Below are positions 15,777-22,301 of a DNA stretch of 22,429 nt, piece after piece (the stretch's first letter is position 1; each line of letters begins with the position of its first letter). The position numbers and the translations under genes were made by a program. The notes below the pieces were generated by a model. That model saw only the letters and a list, made by a program, of their open reading frames with translations. It searched no databases and was not told the origin of the DNA. Origin of the DNA: an uncultured Candidatus Saccharibacteria bacterium (GTDB lineage Bacteria > Patescibacteriota > Saccharimonadia > Saccharimonadales > Saccharimonadaceae); assembly GCA_948868795.1 (NCBI GenBank), contig CAQRDK010000014.1, forward strand, positions 1 through 22,429, read 5' to 3'.

Positions 15777-16184
15777 TATAATATACTCATGAGCCTAAAA
15801 CTCACGGCGCCAAACTTTAAGCCTGAACTCAGCTTCCGCTTAAAGCTAACCGCCAAATGGAGATCGTGAAACACTCTCGAACTTTTAAAATAGCACAGAC
15901 CAGATCACATGAAATTAGTTCCGACTAGTTTTATTATTAAGTTGTTTCTGTTGCTCTATTCTCGCTTAGCTAATTGTCAGAAAGGGCGGCGACGTCAACC
16001 AGAATACCAGCAACCTGTTCATAAACGCCGGCAACAACGGCTACTACTGGTCATCTACCCCAGTCTCTAACGGCACCAACGCCTACAACCTCAACTTCGG
16101 CAGTACCAGCAGCATCAATCCGTCCAATAACAACAATCGGCAGAACGGCTTCTCCGTTCGCTGCCTTTGTTCTGCCCGATCTCC
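15777..16184 (+). ncRNA. Template RNA unit 1 (intact template)
   Basis: TATAAT 15777-15782; RNA probably begins near 15789. P1 stem TGAG/CTCA (15790-15804). Second domain GGCG/CGCC around CTTTAAGC (15815-15822) and GCTTAAAG (15838-15845). GGAGATCG at 15859-15866. UNCG-type hairpin AATTAGT-TCCG-ACTAGTT at 15913-15930. Template 15984-16164. CGATCTCC at 16177-16184. The template reads GGDVNQNTSNLFINAGNNG and so on, in frame to SVRC. Confidence 0.75.
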
Positions 16185-16226
16185 ACCAAATCCCAAAAAC
16201 CCGAACCGCCCCAAAACCACATATAT

Positions 16227-16580
16227 TATAATATACTTGTGGGGCTAAACCCCCATGGCTAGAAAGTCGCAGGCCTGGACCATGCCGCCACAAGTCTTCG
16301 CAGAGCTTGTGTCGCATCACTCCCGCCTCGACTTGGCTCGTCAAAAAAGGAGATCGTGAAACTCTCTTGCCCCGCCAACAAACCGCGCGCCGCAAGATAC
16401 GTTTTTAAGTTAGTCCCCGGACTTCCTTAAACCATAAGCAGTTTCTTTAGCATCTACTCCAAACTCTAACAACAACAACGCCTACAACCTCAACTTTACT
16501 ACAGGCGTTAATCCCAGTAACACCAACAATCGGAACAACGGCTCCCCGGTTCGTCTGCCTTCTTTTGGTGCCCGATCTCC
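16227..16580 (+). ncRNA. Template RNA unit 2 (damaged template)
   Basis: TATAAT 16227-16232, P1 TGGGG/CCCCA starting at the GTG at 16239, hairpin CACAAG...CTTGTG, outer AAGTCG/CGACTT, GGAGATCG 16349-16356, CGATCTCC 16573-16580. The first half of the template is deleted. The rest starts at 16450 and is frameshifted near its end (CTCCCCGGTTCGTCTGCC), an end it shares with unit 4. Confidence 0.65.
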
Positions 16581-16651
16581 TCCACACACAGCTCATCCCC
16601 AAACACAACCACAGCCAAATAAACCCAAAACCCGCCACAAGCAAAAACTGT

Positions 16652-17112
16652 TATAATTATCCCATGGGCATAAACCCCCACGGCTGGAAATCTCAGGCCC
16701 GACAAAAGTCCGCCCGAGCAGACCCGCCAATCATGGAGATCGTGAAGGCCTCTCAAAAACCCATCAACAAAGTTTACAGACTAGAAAACTTCTTTGCTAC
16801 GGCAAAATCATCATCAAGCGCCTTCTGATTCGTGTGTCGCGAATCGCACCAGTCGACCGGCTTTGGACAGCCCCTCCCCGTGACGTCACCGTATCCTTCC
16901 TCTCGAGGAGGGGCGGCAACGTCAATCAGAGTACCACCTACCTGTTCAACAACGCCGGCGACAACGGCAACTACTGGTCGTCTACCCCTAACTCTAATGG
17001 CACCAGCGCCTACAACCTCAACTTCAACGGCGCCGACAACATTAATCCGTCCAACAGCAACAATCGGTACAACGGCCGCTCCGTTCGCTGCACCTTACTG
17101 TGCCCGATCTCC
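16652..17112 (+). ncRNA. Template RNA unit 3 (intact template)
   Basis: TATAAT 16652-16657, P1 TGGG/CCCA from 16664, GGAGATCG 16735-16742, hairpin TTTGC-TACG-GCAAA upstream of the template, template about 16910-17091, CGATCTCC 17105-17112. The spacer between GGAGATCG and the template is the longest in the array (about 167 bases). Confidence 0.75.
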
Positions 17113-17129
17113 AAAATCCAAGAATATAT

Positions 17130-17475
17130 TATAATAAACTCATGGGGCTAAACCCCCACGGCCAAAAAGTCAACGCCGAGCCTCTGTATAGAACCAAAAC
17201 CGCAGAGCAACTCCGCCTTGGCTAATTCGCCAAACCTAGGAGATCGTGAGGTTCCCTCGAATCGTTAATCAGCAAGATGATCCCAGGCTCGTCCCTTCGC
17301 CGCCGCTCCGGCCCCGGTGAAGTTCAAGCAACCTCTCCCTGGCACATTTCCGACCATGGCCCAACGGCCCGTTCAGTCTCAACTTCAACAACACCAACAA
17401 CATCAATCCGTCCAACAACAACAATCGGCCTACTGGCTCCCCGGTTCGTCTGCCTTCTTTTGGTGCCCGATCTCC
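17130..17475 (+). ncRNA. Template RNA unit 4 (damaged template)
   Basis: TATAAT 17130-17135, P1 TGGGG/CCCCA from 17142, inner stem CTCTG/CAGAG, GGAGATCG 17239-17246, CGATCTCC 17468-17475. Only the second half of the template remains (about 17371-17452), ending in the same shifted CTCCCCGGTTCGTCTGCC as unit 2. The 5' RNA elements are intact. Confidence 0.6.
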
Positions 17476-17576
17476 TCCAAAGATCTCTCCAAACCCCTCC
17501 TTCAAAAATCTCCCAAATCTTACAAACTATTTCGAAAACCTCACACGCGACCTAGTATGAGCCAAAGAACTTATAT

Positions 17577-18049
17577 TATAATATTCTCGTGGGAGTAATT
17601 CCCCATAAGTTACAAAGCGTCGCTCCGGGCGACAAACCAGCCCCGGCCGCGCCGAGTTCTTTTCATGGAGATCGTGAAACCCGCTTGAGCTAAAAATAAA
17701 ACATAAAAAGTTGCATAATAAAGGTGCCAATCCAAACACCTACAAAAGCAACCAGCCCAAGATTTGTCAATTATCGCGCGCCCTGGCCCGCAATAAGTAT
17801 AAGTGGTTTCTAGCACAACTTTCTGACCGTAGTATCAGATTAGCCAAACCATCAACACGCCAAACCGTCAGTCCAGTCGACCATCAACCAGAATACCAAC
17901 AACCTGTTCAACAACGTTGGCAACAACGGCAACTACTGGTTCTTCCCTTTCTCTCTCGCACGCTCTTTCCCTCCTGCCTCCCGCTTCTCCCCTCCAGCTT
18001 TCGAAAGACCAGCTCCCCGTTCCTCTGCCTCTTACTGTGCCCGATCTCC
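17577..18049 (+). ncRNA. Template RNA unit 5 (template half replaced by A-poor sequence)
   Basis: TATAAT 17577-17582, P1 TGGG/CCCA from 17589 (GTG), inner stem CCGGG/CCCGG, GGAGATCG 17667-17674, CGATCTCC 18042-18049. The template starts normally at about 17883 and is the most Asn-rich of all (QNTNNLFNNVGNNGNYW). After TACTGG (17935-17940) it changes into pyrimidine-rich, nearly adenine-free sequence (17941-18004) before an altered end. Confidence 0.6.
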
Positions 18050-18110
18050 TCCAAGGATCCCTATAAATTACCAAGTCTCTCATTATCATTATTTCGCTGC
18101 TCCGGAATGC

Positions 18111-18518
18111 TATAATATTTTCATGAGCATAAAACCTCATGGCGCCGACAGCTAACGCTTGATACAAATCCGCTTTAGCGAAACCGCCAATCTAGGAGAT
18201 CGTGAAACCTCCTCAAGCCTACAAATAACCGCTACAGGTCAGATTTATCACTCAAGCTACGGCTTGCGTCGCAAATATAAAAGGTTTCTTGACCGAAAAC
18301 AACCCGTGGTATTCCAGGGGCGGCTACGTCGACCAGAGAACCAGCAACCTGTTCGCCAACGCCGGCAACAACGGCAACTACTGGTCGTCTACTCCACACT
18401 CTAACGGCACCAGCGCCTACATCCTCAACTTCAACGGCACCGACAACATCAATCCGTCCAATACCAGCAATCGGTACAACGGCCGCTCCGTTCGCTGCCT
18501 TTACTCTGCCCGATCTCC
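18111..18518 (+). ncRNA. Template RNA unit 6 (intact template)
   Basis: TATAAT 18111-18116, P1 ATGAG/CTCAT from 18123. Second domain GGCG (18141)/CGCC (18185) around GCTAA-c-GC/GC-t-TTAGC. GGAGATCG 18195-18202. UNCG-type hairpin CAAGC-TACG-GCTTG 18253-18266. Template 18316-18498. CGATCTCC 18511-18518. A good reference unit because all elements are complete. Confidence 0.8.
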
Positions 18519-18536
18519 TATAAACCAAAATCATAG

Positions 18537-18959
18537 TATAATTATCTCATGGGCATAACAACCCACAAGCTACAAAGCGCCGCTCCGAACCACAAAAGTT
18601 CCAGCCGTGCCGAGTTCTTTTCATGGAGATCGTGAAGCCTCCTCGCAGTATAAAAACTACAGGCTAGCAAAAACTTAAGTTGCGACTTCTGTTTTAATAA
18701 AACGGCTTCTTTCCATTACGGCTATTTTATCAGGTTTATCGTCGTCGATTATTGTTAGGGGTGGCTACGTCAATCAGAATACCAGCAACCTGTTCCGCAA
18801 CGCCGGCGACCGCGGGTATTACTGGTCATCTACGCCAAACTCCGACGGCAGCAACGCCTACAACCTCTACTTCAACAGCACCGCCAGCGTCAATCCGTCC
18901 AACAACAACAATCGGCAGAACGGCAACTCCGTTCGCTGCCGTTTCGGTGCCCGATCTCC
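18537..18959 (+). ncRNA. Template RNA unit 7 (intact template)
   Basis: TATAAT 18537-18542, P1 TGGG/CCCA from 18549, GGAGATCG 18625-18632, hairpin AAGT-TGCG-ACTT 18677-18688, template 18754-18939 starting GTTAGGGGTGG, CGATCTCC 18952-18959. Confidence 0.75.
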
Positions 18960-18968
18960 GCACAATGA

Positions 18969-19388
18969 TATAATAAAATTGTGGATCTAAAAGTCCATAT
19001 AGTCGAAACAAAACTCTGAGTTTAGAAACTCCAGTTTTGCCTAGACTTTTCATGGAGATCGTGAAGCCTCCTCTAGCTAACATATATAAATAGCGCAGGT
19101 CAGTTTTACAATTTATAGGTCACGGCCTATTCATTACTCTAACGGCTTCTGTTGTTCGCTTCTCATAACGACGCATATACCTACTATGGGGCGGCGCCGT
19201 CAACCAGAGCACCAGCCTGTTCAGATACGCCGGCGACAACGGCTTCTATTGGTCGTCTACTCCGAACACTAACAGCAGCAACGCCTACCGCCTCAACTTC
19301 AACGGCACCGACAACGTCAATCCGTCCGACACCAACAATCGGCAGAACGGCAACTCCGTTCGCTGCCTTATACTTGTGCTCAATCTCC
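18969..19388 (+). ncRNA. Template RNA unit 8 (intact template, altered closing box)
   Basis: TATAAT 18969-18974, P1 TGGA/TCCA from 18981 (GTG), outer AGTC/GACT and inner AAAACT (19010)/AGTTTT (19033), GGAGATCG 19054-19061, hairpin ATAGGT-CACG-GCCTAT 19115-19130, template 19187-19366 lacking exactly one AAC codon. The closing box is CAATCTCC (19381-19388), one base off, so one pair of the long-range stem is lost. Confidence 0.75.
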
Positions 19389-19414
19389 AAATTCAAAAAC
19401 CATCATCAATATAC

Positions 19415-19848
19415 TATAATATACATGTGGACATAAAACTCCATAAAGTCTAGACAACGCCCGAGTTCATTCTCCGGCTTTGCCAAAACTTTTTCAGGAG
19501 ATCGTGAAGATTGCTCTGACAAAAAACATCTCAGCCCAGTATACAATTATCAAGTTCCGACTTGATAATTCACTAAACATCTTCTTTGCGTTTTGTACCT
19601 CCAGTCTAAACGCGGTTAGCGAAACAGCTACCAGTAGCATGCGTCGTCCAAAGGGGCGGCCGCGTCAACCAGGATACCACCAACCTGTTCCGCAACGCCG
19701 GCGCCAACGGCTACTACTGGTCATCTACTCCAAACTCTAACGGCACCCAGGCCTACAACCTCAACTTCGGCAGCAGCATCAATCCGTCCAACAACAACAA
19801 TCGGTACAACGGCAACTCCGTTCGCTGCCCTTATTGTGCCCGATCTCC
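19415..19848 (+). ncRNA. Template RNA unit 9 (intact template)
   Basis: TATAAT 19415-19420, P1 TGGA/TCCA from 19427 (GTG), outer AAAGT/ACTTT, inner GCC-c-GAG/CTC-c-GGC, GGAGATCG 19497-19504. A perfect 11-pair hairpin AATTATCAAGT-TCCG-ACTTGATAATT at 19545-19570. Template 19652-19828 with in-frame loss of codons before ATCAATCCG. CGATCTCC 19841-19848. Confidence 0.8.
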
Positions 19849-19857
19849 ACACAATGA

Positions 19858-20302
19858 TATAATAATGCTACGAGCCTAATAACTCGCGGCGCAAACACTG
19901 CAGCCTGAGCACAAACTCCGCCGCAGTCCAATCGCTTAATCAGGAGATCGTGAAGTTCTCTCGGGCTATCTCTCATATATAAAATAGCTCCAGACTTGTT
20001 AAAATACATTAGTTACGACTAATACTATTTCCAAGCAACTTCTTTTAAGCTAATTGTCGTCATATCCAAAACTGGCAGATTTATCATCGGGACGGTGTTA
20101 GGGGCGGATACGTCCAGCAGAATACCAGCAACCTGTTCCGCGCCGCCGGCGACAACGGCGTCTACTGGTCAACTACTCCAAACTCTAACAGCAGCAACGC
20201 CTACGAACTCAACTTCAACGGCACCACCAACATCAATCCGTCCAACAACTGGAATCGGAACAACGGCCTCTCCGTTCGCTGCCCTAGTTATGCCCGATCT
20301 CC
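19858..20302 (+). ncRNA. Template RNA unit 10 (intact template)
   Basis: TATAAT 19858-19863. P1 CGAG/CTCG from 19871: the usual ATG/GTG is ACG here but the pairing is kept by a matching change. Inner stem ACTGC-a-GC/GC-c-GCAGT (19897-19927), GGAGATCG 19943-19950, hairpin ATTAGT-TACG-ACTAAT 20008-20023, template 20097-20282 starting GTTAGGGGCGG, CGATCTCC 20295-20302. Confidence 0.8.
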
Positions 20303-20518
20303 TATAAATTCAAACAATCAAAACCATAAGCGAGCCCCCACACGTAAACGCGCAGGGGCTCAACTATCTCCTAGATAATCTAAACGTACGTTCAAACTAT
20401 CTACCCCTATTTTATCATAAGTATTATAAAAGCAATACCTTTTTCAATACTTTTTATAACTTTTCACAATTAAGTTTTCCACAGACAAGTCCGCCACAAC
20501 AAATTTCACATCATATAC
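20303..20518. other. Extra spacer between units 10 and 11
   Basis: About 215 bases not found between other units. It has GAGCCCC/GGGGCTC (a 7-pair hairpin at about 20332-20360), the inverted repeat AAGTATT/AATACTT in a very A/T-rich stretch, and TTTTCCACA at 20475, which is one base from the DnaA-box consensus. No open frame is seen. Confidence 0.35.
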
Positions 20519-20934
20519 TATAATATTTTTATGAGCATAAAACCTCATGGCATCAACCCCAAAGCCCGATACGCATCCGCTCTGGACAAACTGTCAAAAC
20601 ATGGAGATCGTGAAGTTTTCCTTAACTTTCCAATAAACAGGAATAAGTTTTGGCAAGATCTATTGCAAAGTTACGACTTTCAATAACCTCCTATAACTTC
20701 TATTTTCGGTCTTTTGACCCCGCCCCTACAATATAGGGGCGGCCGCGTCGACCAGGACAGCTGGCTGTTCGCCAACGCTGGCGACAACGGCAACTACTGG
20801 TCGTCTACTCCGAACTCTAGCACCAGCAACGCCTACAACCTCAACTTCAACGACACCGACAGCATTAATCCGTCCAACAGTAACAATCGGAACACCGGCC
20901 GCTCCGTTCGCTGCATTTATTGTGCCCGATCTCC
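20519..20934 (+). ncRNA. Template RNA unit 11 (intact template)
   Basis: TATAAT 20519-20524, P1 ATGAG/CTCAT from 20531, a weaker second domain, GGAGATCG 20603-20610, hairpin AAAGT-TACG-ACTTT downstream of it, template 20735-20914 lacking one codon in frame, CGATCTCC 20927-20934. An additional CCGCCCCTA/TAGGGGCGG hairpin covers the template start. Unlike the others its 5' part stays open as a frame of about 50 codons from the ATG, probably by chance. Confidence 0.75.
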
Positions 20935-20990
20935 AATTTCCAAAACCATCTCCGAAAAACCGAAATATTCCCAAAAACTCGAATCTACCC

Positions 20991-21019
20991 TTGACAATTC
21001 CCCCTTCATTTGCTACAAT
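20991..21019 (+). promoter_or_regulatory. Consensus promoter reading toward the pemK-like gene from the opposite strand
   Basis: TTGACA (20991-20996), 17-base spacer, TACAAT (21014-21019). There is no plus-strand gene in front of it. The transcript would start near 21026 and run antisense into the 3' end of the toxin gene; GGGG-at-ATTTTTATT at about 21077-21090 could stop it. Confidence 0.65.
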
Positions 21020-21085
21020 AGAAGCATATTCGGGACACCCCCCGCCACCCCCGGTCATGAGAAATCACGGCGTCAGGGGATATTT

Positions 21086-21493
21086 TTATTCCAAATCAAG
21101 ATAAAGTTTACCAAATCCATCTTTAACTCGTTTTAAGTCACCGTTCGTTGCGTCTCCCATTTTAGAATAAAGTCGCGCCACACTCATCACGCGTGCCTGC
21201 GCCAAAACCGCAATCTCTCTTTTACCTCCAAACACAAAAGTCACATACCAATCGCCTTCATGTGATTGTGAAGTTAGCGGAATCCCCATAAAGCCAAACC
21301 GGCTCAACTTTTTCAATACCAAAACCGGCCGCGAAAATGTTTCATGCTTCCCGTTAATCTCCACACCCACATTCCTCCCCATCGCACACCACCAGATCTC
21401 CCCATCATGAAACGTTCTCAGTCTATTCGCCCCATGCAGCTCCTCTTTCAGATCCATCCACTCACTAAAATCATTCTCCACTACTTCCTCCAT
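21086..21493 (-). CDS. PemK/MazF-like toxin-family protein
   Basis: 135 residues from the ATG at 21493, which follows AAAAGGTGG at 4 bases. A TTG 30 bases further up would add ten residues but has no ribosome site. The order EIWWCAMGRNVGVEINGKH, FSRPVLVLKKLS, MGIPLTSQSH, GDWYVTFVFGGK, AVLAQARVMSVARLYSKMG follows the PemK/MazF fold as found in many CPR genomes: strand 1, the RPVLV core, the PLTS loop and the final helix. Such proteins are usually sequence-specific mRNA-cleaving ribonucleases. No antitoxin gene is adjacent in the window, so it may be an orphan, or be controlled by something unusual such as the antisense promoter at 20991. Family call good, activity inferred. Confidence 0.75.
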   Translation of the reverse strand: MEEVVENDFSEWMDLKEELHGANRLRTFHDGEIWWCAMGRNVGVEINGKHETFSRPVLVLKKLSRFGFMGIPLTSQSHEGDWYVTFVFGGKREIAVLAQARVMSVARLYSKMGDATNGDLKRVKDGFGKLYLDLE

Positions 21494-21534
21494 TTTCCAC
21501 CTTTTCCTTTCAATTTCAGACAACTTTGCGCTCC

Positions 21535-21564
21535 ATTATATCATATTCGTCAAGTCACTTCCAA
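21535..21564 (-). promoter_or_regulatory. Promoter of the pemK-like gene
   Basis: Minus strand TTGGAA (21564-21559), 18-base spacer, TATAAT (21540-21535); the start codon is about 40 bases downstream. Confidence 0.6.
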
Positions 21565-21774
21565 GCACAAGCACGATAAAACTCGCCAAAAAGTCGCTCG
21601 CTCACATCATAAATGATGTTCGCTCGCTCCGAAGGCTCCCTTCGTCCGCGCCGCGCTTCGACATCATTCCTTCTTCCGCCTCAAGCGGCGCAAACTTCGG
21701 TCGCCAAGCATCAAGGGGTTCTCCTCCTTGCGGCAGCAAGGCCGCCGCAAACCATCACCGCGCCAAAGGCGCTG

Positions 21775-22110
21775 TCAAAATCTCGCGCCGCGCGCGGCGC
21801 GCACCTCGTTGTTCTCGCCTGCTCGAACAACTTCAGAGAACCCCAAAGCGTGCCCGCAATCTTGCGCAGACACGCTGACTCGCGTCCACCTCCCGTGCAT
21901 CCGAGCAGACAGCCGGTTCAGCGATTCAGCAAATGGCAATTTCCAGTTCGTGACGAAGCACGCCACGGCACTTTTCTTGAGCATCAAACCCATCTTATTC
22001 CGAAACCAAAGCATCCCAGCCCGCGCTGGAGTTGTAGGTTTTTGTCCCAGCATCTTATTCCAATTCTGCTCCATTCCGTCAAATCTGCCGGGCAACTCCA
22101 GAATCGGCAA
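21775..22110 (-). CDS. Doubtful 111-codon open frame
   Basis: The frame reads MPILELPGRFDGMEQNWNKM... and ends EVRAARGARF. It lacks a visible ribosome site or promoter of its own, its end lies in the GC-rich palindromes, and I do not recognise a domain. It may be a conserved small protein or an accident of a structured RNA. Confidence 0.2.
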   Translation of the reverse strand: MPILELPGRFDGMEQNWNKMLGQKPTTPARAGMLWFRNKMGLMLKKSAVACFVTNWKLPFAESLNRLSARMHGRWTRVSVSAQDCGHALGFSEVVRAGENNEVRAARGARF

Positions 22111-22116
22111 AACTCA

Positions 22117-22144
22117 AAACTCCAAGTCCAAAGACTTGGAGTTT
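22117..22144 (-). terminator. Strong hairpin downstream of the target gene
   Basis: AAACTCCAAGTC (22117-22128) and GACTTGGAGTTT (22133-22144) form a perfect 12-pair stem with a 4-base loop. On the minus strand it runs into TTTTGAGTTTTG, suiting termination of the gene at 22292. Confidence 0.6.
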
Positions 22145-22287
22145 CCTGTCGAGACAGTTTTCTTAGCCGGAGACCGGGCACAATCTTCAACTCTGTGGGG
22201 CGCTTTTTCAGACGCGCCCCACTTCCGTCACAAGGTAGTTTGGGGTTCGGGAAAATCCCCTCACTCCCAAAACTAGCCTTGTTCCTC

Positions 22288-22301
22288 CGCGCTATCGCGC
22301 G
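22288..22301 (-). promoter_or_regulatory. Candidate retrohoming hairpin (GATA loop) at the end of the variable repeat
   Basis: Minus strand CGCGC-GATA-GCGCG: five G-C pairs with a GATA loop, 2 bases after the end of homology to the templates and overlapping the stop codon. In well-studied DGRs (Bordetella phage BPP-1 type) a GC-rich hairpin with a GRNA loop sits just downstream of the variable repeat and raises target use. The stem here is shorter than usual. Confidence 0.55.

Larger units (their letters stand above)
15777..20934 (+). repeat. Tandem array of 11 template-RNA units (DGR-like template repeats)
   Basis: Eleven units repeat about every 350-660 bases in the same direction. Order within a unit: TATAAT; 6 bases; 5' hairpin with changing but paired stem bases; second stem-loop domain; GGAGATCGTGAR; usually a hairpin with UNCG-type loop; a YTTCTTT-like box; the template starting at (A/T)GGGGCGGC and ending at TCCGTTCGCTGC; then GCCCGATCTCC, whose last 8 bases are the reverse complement of GGAGATCG. 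Templates 1, 3, 6, 7, 8, 9, 10 and 11 are intact and all length differences keep the reading frame; 2, 4 and 5 are damaged. There is no coding start in front of the templates. They match the 3' end of the gene at 22292-22429. Best reading: donors of variable sequence for that and perhaps other surface proteins. Confidence 0.85.
21590..22287 (-). other. Hairpin-rich region downstream of the candidate target gene
   Basis: Dense self-complementary elements: ACAAGG-c-TAGTTT/AAACTA-CCTTGT (22233-22283), GTGGGGCGC/GCGCCCCAC (22195-22224), CTGTC/GACAG (22147-22158), the 12-pair hairpin at 22117, and GGGGTTCTC (21715) with GAGAACCCC (21836), which encloses TTGCGGC/GCCGCAA, GCGCC-aaa-GGCGC and the palindrome GCGCCGCGCGCGGCGC. 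CGAAGG-ctc-CCTTCG and CATCAT-aa-ATGATG follow, the latter flanked by copies of TCGCTCGCTC. This looks like structured RNA rather than coding sequence. Confidence 0.45.

Noticed and set aside
15789..15869. Short leaderless peptides (M-S/G-I/L-x-P-H-G) from the unit starts
   Set aside because: The peptide-like similarity follows from the hairpin sequence; several units stop within 7-13 codons and unit 10 has ACG instead of a start codon while the stem still pairs.
15859..15875. GGAGATCGTG as a ribosome-binding site plus GTG start in each unit
   Set aside because: The gap between GGAG and GTG is too short, the frames after the GTG close quickly and differ between units, and the box has an exact complement after the template, so an RNA pairing role explains it better.
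15777..20934. CRISPR array
   Set aside because: Repeat units are about 350-660 bases long with internal promoters and coding-like templates; there are no short identical repeats with unique spacers.
15777..20934. One large repetitive surface-protein gene or a chain of pseudogenes
   Set aside because: Stops in all frames separate the templates, each unit has its own -10 box and covarying hairpins, and the templates stay in frame without a start. Random decay would not keep these RNA boxes even in the units with ruined templates.
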